Shown here: positions 56,039 to 64,000 of the stretch, piece by piece
Numbering within the stretch: position 1 is the stretch's first letter
How the letters are laid out: the number at the start of each line of letters is the position of its first letter
Assembly: GCF_030269305.1 (NCBI RefSeq)
Contig: NZ_BSTC01000020.1
Span: 1 to 64,000, forward strand
DNA from: Kineosporia sp. NBRC 101731
Lineage (GTDB): Bacteria > Actinomycetota > Actinomycetes > Actinomycetales > Kineosporiaceae
Reading direction: 5' to 3'
DNA length: 64,000 bases
The notes under the pieces: generated by a model
What the model was told of the DNA's origin: nothing
Database searches by the model: none
What the model saw: only the letters and a program-made list of their open reading frames with translations
Program-made: the position numbers and the translations under genes

Positions 56039-57163
56039 ATGCCCACCCCGCACAGTCCGTCCACGACGCCCACCCCGCCGTCCTGCCCGGGGACCGGCCA
56101 GACCGCCCCACACGAGCAACCCGCCCAGAGCGAGCAGGAGGCTCCGGCGGCGCGCCCGTGGTACCTGGACGTCGACGGCGATTGGGTCGCCGTGACCGGC
56201 ACCCTCAAAGGCGACCCGCTCATCCCGATCCTGCTCCCGCGCCCGTGGGTGTGGTCGCGCTCCGCCGCCGGCTACGTCCTGCCGCGCTCACTCAAGCCCT
56301 GGACGCGTCAGACCCGCATCCAGGAGTTCCTGCGTGCTGCCGGGGACAACGGCGTCATGGTCGAGGTCGAGGACACCGGGGCGGTTCTGAGCGAGGCCGA
56401 ACGCCGCCAGGGCCGTGACCAGCGCCTGGACATCAGGGCCGACCGGCACGAGCACGCCGCGGAAAAGGCCACCGCGAGCGCGGATGCCGATCATGCCGCG
56501 AGCCGGCGGATCAGTGACGGCTATCCGATGGGTCAGCCGATCCTCATCGGTCATCGCAGCGAAGGACGCCACCGACGCGACCTGGAGCGCCGGGATCGTC
56601 TGGACACGCGCAGCATGGAGGCCCGGCGTGAGGCGCGGGTGCGCTCACGGCTGGCCGCTGAGATCCGCCGCATCCAGGAGCAGGGCGAGAGCCCGGTGAC
56701 CATCGGCCTGCGCATCGAACGGCACCAGGCCGAGATCCGCGTCATCGAACGGCGCCTGGCCCAGCACGAACAAGCCGTTGGACCCGAGAGCCCGGCCCTG
56801 GCCGAGCGCACGGGCCTGCGGCCGATGAGTGACACCTACGTGGAGCGCAGCACTGCCGAGCGGGAGCGTCTTCTGGAGGCGGTGGATCTGGACCGGGGGG
56901 TCCTGGCCGCGCTGGAGGCGGAGGGCTCGCTGGTGGTCTATGGGCCGCACAACGTGAACGTGGGGGACTTCGTGTTCGGCGCGGGGCTGTGGCATGTGGT
57001 CCGCAAGGTCAACAAGAAGACCGTCGGCGTCCCCTCGATGGTCGGCGGGGACTGGCTCGACAAGCTGCCCTTCGTCAAGATCACCCAGCACCGCCGACCC
57101 ACCGACAACGCCCCAGCCGCCCAGGACACGAAGGACACCGCACCCCCCGCACAGGAAGACTGA
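56039..57163 (+). CDS. DUF3560 plasmid protein
   Basis: A protein of 374 residues from ATG 56039 behind GGAG. After a Pro-rich leader, PWYLDVDGDWVAVTGTLKGDP and RPWVWSRSAAGYVLPRSLKPW form a small N-terminal domain. A highly charged coiled coil then carries the DUF3560 mark RHEHAAEKATASADADHAASRRISDGYPMGQPILIGHRSEGRHRRD. The last part GDFVFGAGLWHVVRKVNKKTVGVP is a strand-rich module. The family is plasmid-linked and functionally uncharacterised. It has its own leader and a terminator. Confidence 0.9.
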   Translation: MPTPHSPSTTPTPPSCPGTGQTAPHEQPAQSEQEAPAARPWYLDVDGDWVAVTGTLKGDPLIPILLPRPWVWSRSAAGYVLPRSLKPWTRQTRIQEFLRAAGDNGVMVEVEDTGAVLSEAERRQGRDQRLDIRADRHEHAAEKATASADADHAASRRISDGYPMGQPILIGHRSEGRHRRDLERRDRLDTRSMEARREARVRSRLAAEIRRIQEQGESPVTIGLRIERHQAEIRVIERRLAQHEQAVGPESPALAERTGLRPMSDTYVERSTAERERLLEAVDLDRGVLAALEAEGSLVVYGPHNVNVGDFVFGAGLWHVVRKVNKKTVGVPSMVGGDWLDKLPFVKITQHRRPTDNAPAAQDTKDTAPPAQED

Positions 57164-57172
57164 ACAGCTCAC

Positions 57173-57200
57173 CGCCCCGGGCATTCACACGCCCGGGGCG
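57173..57200 (+). terminator. 10-bp GC hairpin after the DUF3560 gene
   Basis: CGCCCCGGGC and GCCCGGGGCG flank an 8-nt loop nine bases after the stop. Confidence 0.75.
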
Positions 57201-57281
57201 AGACGTCCCTCCGGCCGTCCGATCAAAACGGGCGCGACCCGTCGCACAGGCTCACGCCACGGCATCGGTGAGGGACGCCGG

Positions 57282-58265
57282 TCAGCAGGTGCCGGGATGT
57301 TCTGCGGGCTGGTGGTGCCGGGTGCCCAGGCGGCGTGCGCCCAAGCGGGCGTGGAGCCGGTCAGCAGGGCCACCGAGCACGGTCTGCAGAAGCTCGTACT
57401 CAGCGCCGTGCTGGCGCGCCCACGCGGTCACGGCGTGACGCAGGTCCTCACCGAAGCCGTGGCCACGTGCCTCCGGCAAGACGCCCAGGTACTGCGGGAG
57501 CAGACGAGGTCGCCCGCGGGCATCGGCGCGGATCTGCAAGGGGCCGGTGGCTGCGACCACCCGGTGCTCGTGCACGCGGATCAGAATCGGTCCGAGGTCA
57601 CGCTCGCGCAGCTGGCCCCGGACGAACCCCCAGCCATCAGCGTGCATGCGCTCAGCGAAGTCAGCGAACGAGTGCACCAGCGGACCGAAACACTCACCCA
57701 GCACATGGACGCCGGGCACCCGCACGTCCGATGCATCCGTACCAGTTGCGGCGGCGAAGTCGTACAGCCAGATCCGCACCGCGTGCGCGCCGCCCCCGAT
57801 GCTCTCGGTTGCCCCGGAACGCAGCACCACCCGATGCACCGGCGTGCCAGGGTGCTCGGCGCGCAGGTCGGCGGCCAGGCGACGGATCTCGGCGTGGTCG
57901 GTGCCGTAGCAGTACAGCGTGATGCGCGGATGTGGCCGGCGGGCCAGGGTCGGGATGACGACCCCGCCACCGTGCTGGCCGTGCTCGCCGTGCTGGCAAG
58001 CCTGATCGAAGATGCCGGTGGCCAGGGTGGCGCCGATGATGTGCTCGTCCTTGACCCTCGACCAGCGGGCATCCTTGTCGTAGGGCAGGACCTGGCCCGT
58101 GCCCGCCACCGAGAACACATCCCGGATCAGGCCGGCGGCATCCTCGCCCGGATGAACCGGCCCCAGCGTCGGGACGTACGGCACACCCGAAGGGCCGGTG
58201 AACCAGGCCGGGCAGATCAGCTCGGCCCCCACAGGTCCCGGCACGCCACACCGATCGCTGCTCAT
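57282..58265 (-). CDS. GNAT-family N-acetyltransferase
   Basis: A protein of 327 residues from MSSDRCGVPG. The GNAT core is C-terminal: VHEHRVVAATGPLQIRADARGRPRLLPQYLGVLPEARGHGFGEDLRHAVTAWARQHGAEYELLQTVLGGPADRL. ARGHGFGEDL is the acetyl-CoA pyrophosphate loop (R/Q-x-x-G-x-G/A). The N-terminal 150 residues with HPRITLYCYGTDHAEIRRLAADL are unassigned. The substrate is unknown. It is oriented against its neighbours. Confidence 0.75.
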   Translation of the reverse strand: MSSDRCGVPGPVGAELICPAWFTGPSGVPYVPTLGPVHPGEDAAGLIRDVFSVAGTGQVLPYDKDARWSRVKDEHIIGATLATGIFDQACQHGEHGQHGGGVVIPTLARRPHPRITLYCYGTDHAEIRRLAADLRAEHPGTPVHRVVLRSGATESIGGGAHAVRIWLYDFAAATGTDASDVRVPGVHVLGECFGPLVHSFADFAERMHADGWGFVRGQLRERDLGPILIRVHEHRVVAATGPLQIRADARGRPRLLPQYLGVLPEARGHGFGEDLRHAVTAWARQHGAEYELLQTVLGGPADRLHARLGARRLGTRHHQPAEHPGTC

Positions 58266-58763
58266 CGCGGACCAGCATCCCACCGACCGCGCCGCCCGTG
58301 TCAGCGGACAGCACCCAGCCCGAGCCAGCCCAACGCAGGTCAGGCGGAGGACGTTCACCACATGCGATCTCGACCGCAGACCAAGGCCCTCGCGGCGATG
58401 TACGGTGCGGGGCCATCGCGGCACATCCGCTCGCGCCCGCGAACCTGGCCCCATCGCCTTTCCGATCCCGGCCCGCGAGCTGTCGATCGTCAGCACAGGT
58501 GAACCTGCCGACGGATTCCCTCGTCCCCGACCGCATCCCTGCGGGCTGGCTCCTTCTCGGCCCGGTCCATGAACGCGGACCGATGTTCACGGCCTGCGTG
58601 GACTGAGGCCGACACTCCCGCGACGCACTTGAAGACTGCTGGACGGGTTTCCGGTCGGCGCGGATGGACACCGGTGGCGGTCAACCCATCTGGCGTCGGG
58701 TGCGTGCTGGTGGGTGTTGCTCTCGGTGTCAGCACCCAGGCATGGACCACCCCACGGACGTCA
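58266..58763. other. Non-coding stretch between GNAT and SSB genes
   Basis: Open frames here look like chance products of high GC. I see no gene, only the upstream part of the SSB leader region at its right end. Confidence 0.4.
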
Positions 58764-58852
58764 CGCGCAAGGGCCGCCCGACATCCCGGCCGACGGCTCC
58801 GCTGCGCTCCGCCTTGTATCGAGCCGGGATCTCGTTCTTCCTCCCTTGACGC
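58764..58852 (+). promoter_or_regulatory. Nested-hairpin leader before ssb
   Basis: CGCGCAAGGG (58764) pairs with CCCTTGACGCG (58842) apart from one bulged A, and inside it ATCCCGGC (58783) pairs with GCCGGGAT (58822). TTGACG lies 125 bases before the ssb start. This is the same plan as the leaders of DUF932, ParB-like and DUF3560 genes. Confidence 0.55.
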
Positions 58853-58975
58853 GCGCGCCCTTGGGCAGTCCCGACCGGCACTTGCCACCGCGGCACCACC
58901 GCCCGGCGCCACCGGCGCCCGGACAGGCGGGCCGCACCCCGAGCGCATCAGCGCAAGCACCGGAGGACACCGATC

Positions 58976-59401
58976 ATGCTGTTCAACTTCGTCATCGAGG
59001 GAAACATCGCCCAGGCCCCCGAGCTTCGCTTCACCGACTCCGGTGTCGCGGTCTGCAACCTGCGCCTGATGTACAACGGCCGCTACCGCAACAACGCCGG
59101 CCAGTGGGTCGACGGGCGCACCGTCGCCATCGACCTGACCTGCTGGCGCCAGCTCGCCGAGCGCGCCGCCGAACTGAAGAAGGGCGACACGATCATCGCC
59201 GAGATCGGCGACGACCTGCGCGCCGAGTCCCGCAACAACTACACCACCCTGCGCGCGACCGCCCAGAACGTCTCGGTCTCGATGCGCTGGCACCCCGCCG
59301 CGAGCCTGCGCGAAGCCCGGCCCACCAGCGAGCAGCGCCCGCACCTGAGCGAGGTCCCCGCCGACGGCGGCTACTCCACCGGCATCCCGCAGCCCGCCTG
59401 A
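58976..59401 (+). CDS. ssb: Plasmid single-stranded DNA-binding protein
   Basis: A protein of 141 residues behind GGAGGA. The OB-fold signatures are FVIEGNIAQAPELRFTDSGVAVCNLRL, a WVDGRTVAIDLTCWRQLAERAAELKKGDTIIAEIG segment corresponding to the usual T-x-x-x-x-V-x-x-W-x-x-x-A-E strand-helix, and YTTLRATAQNVSVSMRW. The acidic C-terminal tip of chromosomal SSB is absent. Conjugative elements carry such proteins to coat the incoming strand. A nested hairpin leader lies upstream. Confidence 0.92.
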   Translation: MLFNFVIEGNIAQAPELRFTDSGVAVCNLRLMYNGRYRNNAGQWVDGRTVAIDLTCWRQLAERAAELKKGDTIIAEIGDDLRAESRNNYTTLRATAQNVSVSMRWHPAASLREARPTSEQRPHLSEVPADGGYSTGIPQPA

Positions 59402-59520
59402 ACCACCCGCAGGTGCTCGGGTCGGCCCCTCCAACGGGGCCGACCCGGGCACCACTCGCCCCCGCATCGTCCCCTGATCCATCCGGGCCCCGGCCTGTCA
59501 CTTCCAGGAGCACCCCCCAC

Positions 59521-60285
59521 ATGTCTGTCACCGCGCGGTTCGCGCTCAAGAACGTCGCCCCCGACAACGCCCTGTCCATCTGGGGCGCCCGCCTCAACGT
59601 CGACCGCACCGGCTACGTCGACCTGCCACCGGACCGCTTCGGCTCCGACGACGGCCCCTACAGCGCCGCCCTCACCAACTTGATCAACTGGCGGTACCCG
59701 ATCGATGCCATGCGCGAGAGCGTCAGCCATCTGCTGACCGAGGGCACCCTCAGCCCGGCCGAGTCGCGTGACGTGATCCTGTACCTCGACGAGCAGCTCA
59801 CGGTCCACGCCGACTCGCGGTCCTCCCACGGCTACGTCTACATCACCGCGTGGCTCACCCAGGCCCGCACCACTCTGATCCTGGACCCCGGTACCGTCAG
59901 CCCGGCCGAGCTCGCGGCCGAAACCCTGCGAAACATCAAGGCATACCCGTCCATCGCGTCCCTGATGGCCGAGCGGCCCGATCTGGCGCACAGCTTCCAG
60001 CGTCTGTCCACGGACAAGGCGATCGCGTCCCGGTCCTGGGATCGGTGGGCCCGGGAAGCAGCCGGCCTGGTGTTCCAGGACTGCCCCGACACCACCACGC
60101 CCGTCCTGCCGGTCGATCCGACCAAGACCCACCACGCCAGCCCTTCGGGCTACGGCGTGCGCTGCATGGAGTACCAGTTGCCCATCTTCACCTCACCCAC
60201 CTCCCGGGCCCTGGTCCTGAAACAGCGCAGCGACTGGAACATCGACTGCCCCTGGTGCCTGCAGACCAAACCCGACTGGACCTGA
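59521..60285 (+). CDS. Plasmid-associated hypothetical protein
   Basis: A protein of 254 residues from ATG 59521 behind GGAG. Early strands FALKNVAPDNALSIWGARLNVDRTGYVDLP and a helix MRESVSHLLTEGTLSPAESRDVILYLDEQL give a folded N-terminal part. There is a CxxC near the C-terminus (IDCPWCLQTKPDWT) that could bind zinc with an upstream Cys. It is likely co-transcribed with ssb and ended by a strong hairpin. Confidence 0.7.
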   Translation: MSVTARFALKNVAPDNALSIWGARLNVDRTGYVDLPPDRFGSDDGPYSAALTNLINWRYPIDAMRESVSHLLTEGTLSPAESRDVILYLDEQLTVHADSRSSHGYVYITAWLTQARTTLILDPGTVSPAELAAETLRNIKAYPSIASLMAERPDLAHSFQRLSTDKAIASRSWDRWAREAAGLVFQDCPDTTTPVLPVDPTKTHHASPSGYGVRCMEYQLPIFTSPTSRALVLKQRSDWNIDCPWCLQTKPDWT

Positions 60286-60303
60286 ACTCCACCCCGAACA
60301 TCA

Positions 60304-60339
60304 GTGAGTGCCCGGACCCTGACGGGTCCGGGCACTCAC
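60304..60339. terminator. 16-bp perfect hairpin between converging units
   Basis: GTGAGTGCCCGGACCC pairs exactly with its complement across a TGAC loop and is followed by GGTTTT on the plus strand, ending the ssb unit. It faces the minus-strand gene that ends at 60436. Confidence 0.85.
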
Positions 60340-60435
60340 GGTTTTGCCTGATCGCTCCTCACCGCGCCAGGGCCGCGTCGTTGTTGCTCAGTGCGCTTGG
60401 CAAAACGGTTGCGCCGGGGGCAACACTCGTATTAG

Positions 60436-61017
60436 TCAGGGCGTTTCCGGCCGCACCCCGGCCCCTCTCGATGAGTCCAGGGACTCCGACGTTTCCGGGG
60501 CGGTGGGTGCGGCCGTCGGCTGGCTGGGCGCTGTCGCGCGACGGCGGGGGCCGCTCAAGCGCCGACCGTCCGTGTGGGTCTCCAGGATCTCGCGCAGTGC
60601 CACCGCCCCCAGGCCCGTGAGCTCCCGCAAGCTCACGGCCGTTTCGCCGAGCTCGTGCAGCCGTGCAACCGCCAGGTGCATGTCGTGACGCGGCTGCTCG
60701 CAGCGTTCCTGCGCCTGGGTCATGATCTGCTGTGCGCGTTCGGTCGCCGCCCGCATGATGACCTCGCTCTCACCCTGGGCCTGGTAAAAGTTCGCCAGCG
60801 CTGCCTCCACCTCCGCCTCACGCTGGAACACGCGGGCATCCCGGGCCATCTTCGCCGCCCGAGCCCGCCGCACCGCCGCGAACCGGACCACCCCACGCCC
60901 CCCACGCTTGCGAGCGCTCCCTCCGGACGCCGTCGCCGGTGTCCGCTCCTGCCCCGTCCCACCCGTCGTGTTCTCCTGCGTCGCCGAACCGGTCTGCGCG
61001 TTCTTCTGTGTCGTCAT
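60436..61017 (-). CDS. Basic coiled-coil protein, probable relaxosome accessory factor
   Basis: A protein of 193 residues from MTTQKNAQTG. A basic Gly/Arg stretch (ARKRGGRGVVRFAAVRRARAAKMARDAR) is followed by a long helix (FQREAEVEAALANFYQAQGESEVIMRAATERAQQIMTQAQERCEQPRHDMHLAVARL) and a helix-turn-helix-like end, ETAVSLRELTGLGAVALREILETH. It lies just across a non-coding, repeat-rich region from the relaxase and in the opposite direction, where MobF accessory DNA-binding proteins are usually found. The role is inferred from position and basic nature. Confidence 0.65.
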   Translation of the reverse strand: MTTQKNAQTGSATQENTTGGTGQERTPATASGGSARKRGGRGVVRFAAVRRARAAKMARDARVFQREAEVEAALANFYQAQGESEVIMRAATERAQQIMTQAQERCEQPRHDMHLAVARLHELGETAVSLRELTGLGAVALREILETHTDGRRLSGPRRRATAPSQPTAAPTAPETSESLDSSRGAGVRPETP

Positions 61018-61432
61018 GCCCAGCACGATCCTTGCCGAGTGCGTCTGCCGGGAAATCACGTCCCCCATCACACAAGTTCGCAACACCTCCAGCACGAACA
61101 AAACCAGAGTGACCGACGTGCAACACATCTGCAGCCGCACCTCAGATAACTCAACCGCCGCCCAGGCCGGCAGCCCCATCCCGACTCGACGATCGATGTC
61201 CCTCCGCCTTCCGGCCCATCACCTTCAGGTCAGAACAGGAAAAGCGCGAGACACCTCTTGCATGAACAGGTCCGATCAGCGAACCTGAATCCACCAAAAG
61301 CATTGACAAAGGGGCTGTTTCGTGACGTTAGGGAGTGCGCTGGGCCGTCGGGATTCAGTCGCGTCCGCCAGCGTCCGAGACGGTTCACAGCTTCGCCCAA
61401 CAGGTTTCGTGGTGCAGGTTCTTGTGGGTGGT
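61018..61432. other. Non-coding stretch before the candidate oriT
   Basis: No gene is supported. TTGACA at about 61300 would fit a promoter -35 but no good -10 follows. It is slightly lower in GC than the rest and lies between two divergent transfer genes, where the origin of transfer is expected. Confidence 0.4.
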
Positions 61433-61606
61433 CTGGTGGCGGGCCGCGCAGCTTGTGGGGGCCGCTTCTCACGCCTCAAGAGCCCTGTCGGGTCCCTACG
61501 GGACGGCCTGCGGCCGCTCTTGACCCGCGAGCCTCGGCGGCTCCCACGGCCAGCCTGTAACGGTCAGGCCGGGGGCCTGACCGCAGTGCGCGCGGCCCAC
61601 CACCAG
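61433..61606. other. Candidate origin of transfer (oriT) region
   Basis: CTGGTGGCGGGCCGCGC (61433-61449) and GCGCGGCCCACCACCAG (61590-61606) are inverted repeats with one mismatch. Between them are a perfect 10-bp hairpin CGGTCAGGCC-GGG-GGCCTGACCG (61561-61583) and the TCAAGAGC/GCTCTTGA structure (61476-61523). MobF relaxases nick next to such inverted repeats. Position between the accessory gene and the relaxase supports oriT, but no nic site can be assigned. Confidence 0.45.
61476..61523 (+). promoter_or_regulatory. Hairpin leader upstream of the relaxase
   Basis: TCAAGAGC (61476) pairs with GCTCTTGA (61516), with GTCCC/GGGAC inside it. TTGACC (61520-61525) again sits on the 3' arm, 212 bases before the relaxase start. 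It resembles the other leaders but is shorter and may belong to oriT. Confidence 0.45.
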
Positions 61607-61737
61607 CCCACACGACCAGACCAGAAACGCCCCTCACGACGGCTCATAGATGCTTGGAGTGGTGGTGTTGGCCGTAGCGCACGCCCATGCCCTCACCGGC
61701 AGCTCCCGGCGCCAGTTCGGGGGTGGTCGACGTGGTG

Positions 61738-64000
61738 ATGACCATTGCGAAACTGACCGCCGGGGACGGCTACCAGTACCTGATGCGCGACATCGCCGTC
61801 CTCGCGAACGACCCCAGAGCCACGCCTCAGCCCGGCCAGGACGTCAGCGCCTACTACACGGCCGAGGGCAATCCGCCCGGCGTCTGGATCGGGCGCGGAC
61901 GCCACCTTCTGGACCTGCAACCGCGCGCGGGGCAGTCCGCTCGCATCGTGGAAGCCGAGCACATGCAGGCCCTGTTCGGGTCCGGGCTTCACCCCGACGC
62001 CGAAGCTCGCATTGCCGCCTATCAGCGCCAGCACATCACTCCCGGCATGAGCCCCGCCGAAGTGGAGAAGGTCAACGCTGACGCCCTGCGCAGCGTCACC
62101 CTGGGACGCCCGTTCGCCGCCTACAAGGCCCTGCCGCCCTTCAAAGAACGCGTCCACGAACGCCTGAGCCAGATCATCGAGGAAACCGGCCGCCTCCCCA
62201 GACCGGCCGAGGAGAAACGGATCCGGGCCGAGGAAGCCCGACGCAAGCACGGCTCCGTGGCCGGGTATGACCTGGTGTTCGCGCCCGTGAAATCGGCCGC
62301 CTTACTGTGGGCGCTGGACGAACGACAGTGGGTGCAGGACGCCGTCATCGCCGCCCACCACGAGGCCAAGGACGCCACCCTGGCCATGCTGGAACAGCAC
62401 GCCGCGTTCACCCGCACCGGCACCAACGGCGTCGCCCAGATCGAGACCAAGGGCCTGATCGGCGTGTCCTTCGACCACTGGGACTCGCGCGACGGGGACC
62501 CAAACCCTCACACCCATGTGGCGATTTCGAACAAGGTCCAGGGTGTGGACGGGATCTGGCGGACCCTGGACGGCAGGGCGCTGTACCGGCTCACCGTCGC
62601 CGCGTCCGAGCACTACAACACCGCCTTTCAGGTCGCCCTGACTGCCAAGACCGGGGTGAGGTTCGAGGCCAAGGACATGGGCCGGGGCAAGCAGCCGGTC
62701 TACGAGATCGCCGGCATCGCCCCGGCGCTGATCAAGGACTTCTCCCGCCGCCGCAGCGCCCTCACAGCCCGCTACGACGAACTCACCAGCGCCTACCGCG
62801 CCGAGCACGGACACGACCCCTCAGCCGCCGTCGCGCACAAACTCGCGCGCCGCGCCAACCTCGACACCCGCCAGGAAAAGCAGCCCCCCCGCTCCGTGGC
62901 CGCCATGCGCGCCACCTGGACGCAGCAAGCCATCACCCGCCACGGACCCGGAACCATCCGTCAGGTCATGGCTGTTGTCCCAGATCCTGAACGCCGGTCT
63001 ACCGCGGCCGGTCGGCAGCCGGTTCAGGCGGTGTCAGTGCAGGAATTAGCGGCCCAGGCTGTCGCGAACGTGGCACAGAAGCGCTCCACCTGGACGGTCT
63101 GGAACGTGCGCGCCGAGGCCGAACGCCTCGTCAAGATCGCTGTCGCACAGCAACAGCCCATCACCGGAATCACCGCCAGCTCAGACCCTGAACCCGAACA
63201 AAGCCCCCTCGTCATCAGTTCCCTGACCGAACACCAGGCCGCAGTCACTGCCGTGGTCAAGCGGGCCGTTTCCCCGTCCGTGAGCATCAGCATCGAAGCG
63301 CCCGCCCTGCTCGCCGAACCGGACTCCCTTCAGCGCTCGGACGGGGTCTCGGTGTTCGTGCAGCACGCCGCCGACCGCTACACCAGCCAGGCCCTCCTGG
63401 ACGCCGAACAGCGCCTCCTGCACGCAGCAAGCACCCCCGCAGCCGACCCCGCCAACATTCCTCCCCAGACACGCCCCGACGCCGTCCCGACCAGCGGAAC
63501 CAGTGTCGCCGGGACGCCGTCCACGGCGTGGGTCAACGCCACCCTGGACGGGTTCGAAGCCGTCCACGGCCGCACCCTGGACACCGGGCAACGCGCCCTG
63601 GTCACCGCCTTCGCCACCGACGAACGACTCCTGAGCGTGGGAATCGGCGCCGCCGGAACCGGCAAGACCACCGCCATGCTCGCCTACCTGCACACCCTCA
63701 CCGCACAACAGCGCAGGCTCATCCCTCTGGCCACGTCTGCAGCGTCGGCGTCTGTGCTGGCCGGGGATCTGAACACCCCAGCCGAGAACGTGCACAAGTT
63801 CCTGCACGAGCACCTGAACGGGCCCCACAGCCGCGACCTGGAGACCGGCCACACCGATCACCTGCCCGAGAACGTCCGCCAGCTGAGCGTGCGGCGCGGT
63901 GACGTCATCCTGGTCGACGAGGCCGGGATGGCCGGCACGTTCACCCTGGACCGGATCACCGCCATCGCCGCCCACCACGGCGCCACCGTCCGCCTAATCG
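61738..64000 (+). CDS. MobF relaxase-helicase (TrwC/TraA type), truncated by the window edge
   Basis: The first 754 residues are visible; the frame is open at the right edge. Starts at 61732 (GTG), 61735 (GTG) or 61738 (ATG) are all possible. The N-terminus MTIAKLTAGDGYQYLM carries candidate catalytic tyrosines (Y12, Y14), and GVWIGRG is the usual following motif. The metal-binding histidines are in FDHWDSRDGDPNPHTHVAISNK (H247, H258, H260). The helicase part shows Walker A GAAGTGKTT (K643) and Walker B ILVDEAGM (D727, E728), as in TraI/RecD2-like enzymes. It nicks oriT, stays on the 5' end and unwinds the strand for transfer. Confidence 0.95.
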   Translation, partial: MTIAKLTAGDGYQYLMRDIAVLANDPRATPQPGQDVSAYYTAEGNPPGVWIGRGRHLLDLQPRAGQSARIVEAEHMQALFGSGLHPDAEARIAAYQRQHITPGMSPAEVEKVNADALRSVTLGRPFAAYKALPPFKERVHERLSQIIEETGRLPRPAEEKRIRAEEARRKHGSVAGYDLVFAPVKSAALLWALDERQWVQDAVIAAHHEAKDATLAMLEQHAAFTRTGTNGVAQIETKGLIGVSFDHWDSRDGDPNPHTHVAISNKVQGVDGIWRTLDGRALYRLTVAASEHYNTAFQVALTAKTGVRFEAKDMGRGKQPVYEIAGIAPALIKDFSRRRSALTARYDELTSAYRAEHGHDPSAAVAHKLARRANLDTRQEKQPPRSVAAMRATWTQQAITRHGPGTIRQVMAVVPDPERRSTAAGRQPVQAVSVQELAAQAVANVAQKRSTWTVWNVRAEAERLVKIAVAQQQPITGITASSDPEPEQSPLVISSLTEHQAAVTAVVKRAVSPSVSISIEAPALLAEPDSLQRSDGVSVFVQHAADRYTSQALLDAEQRLLHAASTPAADPANIPPQTRPDAVPTSGTSVAGTPSTAWVNATLDGFEAVHGRTLDTGQRALVTAFATDERLLSVGIGAAGTGKTTAMLAYLHTLTAQQRRLIPLATSAASASVLAGDLNTPAENVHKFLHEHLNGPHSRDLETGHTDHLPENVRQLSVRRGDVILVDEAGMAGTFTLDRITAIAAHHGATVRLI

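Noticed and set aside
61295..61330. TTGACA promoter in the relaxase upstream region
   Set aside because: No acceptable -10 at 16-18 bases; kept only as a remark.

Overview
The window is a 64 kb piece of high-GC actinobacterial DNA. The codon bias, GTG starts, a Lsr2 protein, an SCO6880-type conjugation gene and a mycobacterial-style lpqS/cysK2/MFS copper cassette all point to Actinomycetia. A plasmid or integrated conjugative element of a Micrococcales-like host is my inference. The genes, in short operons with 4-bp overlaps, form an accessory and mobile region rather than core chromosome. No rRNA, tRNA, CRISPR array or replication initiator was recognised.

Region by region. (1) 1-2.1 kb: a polymorphic-toxin pair, with a SCP1.201/DddA-type cytidine deaminase toxin and an Imm1-type immunity protein, next to a decayed SDR gene. 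(2) 2.1-14 kb: a metal-resistance island with a CopC-CopD fusion, a DUF305 lipoprotein, two small His-rich membrane proteins (one LpqS-like), a CysK2-like PLP enzyme with its MFS exporter, a YHS/HMBD copper P1B-ATPase behind a CsoR-type operator, a thioredoxin-fold protein, a Zn-ribbon/VOC fusion and a CadD-type transporter. (3) 14.1-18.9 kb: a three-gene recombination cassette (tyrosine recombinase, XRE regulator, 871-aa multi-zinc-ribbon recombinase-like protein) divergent from lsr2. (4) 19-22.8 kb: a DnaQ-like exonuclease, a PD-(D/E)XK-like protein and a large internally duplicated protein of unknown role. (5) 23-36 kb: a type IV secretion/conjugation operon on the minus strand (VirB2-like pilin, VirB8-like, TrbL/VirB6-like, SCO6880, VirB4-like ATPase, VirD4-like coupling protein, accessory proteins), with a divergent NlpC/P60 wall hydrolase. 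(6) 36.3-42.8 kb: small HTH regulators, then a Gabija defence pair (GajA OLD/TOPRIM nuclease, GajB helicase) with a DUF4238 gene. (7) 43-60.3 kb: plasmid housekeeping or leading-region genes (DUF932, ParB-like, DUF4192, DUF3560, SSB and others), most units closed by strong hairpin terminators, interspersed with decayed genes. (8) 60.4-64 kb: a relaxosome-type accessory protein, a candidate oriT region, and a MobF (TrwC/TraA-type) relaxase-helicase that runs off the right edge.

How it fits together. The relaxase would nick at the adjacent oriT, the coupling protein would hand the strand to the T4SS, and the cell-wall hydrolase would open the envelope. The region 43-60 kb looks like a set of early-expressed genes (ssb, ParB-like, DUF932, DUF3560). 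The most unusual signal is that four of these genes, and the relaxase, are preceded by long nested hairpins whose 3' arm carries a TTGAC/TTGGC element. In three of them (DUF932, ParB-like, DUF3560) that element lies 103-108 nt upstream of the start codon. The stem sequences differ between loci but pairing is kept. I propose them as a family of structured leaders or single-stranded-DNA promoters that switch on the genes during conjugative entry.
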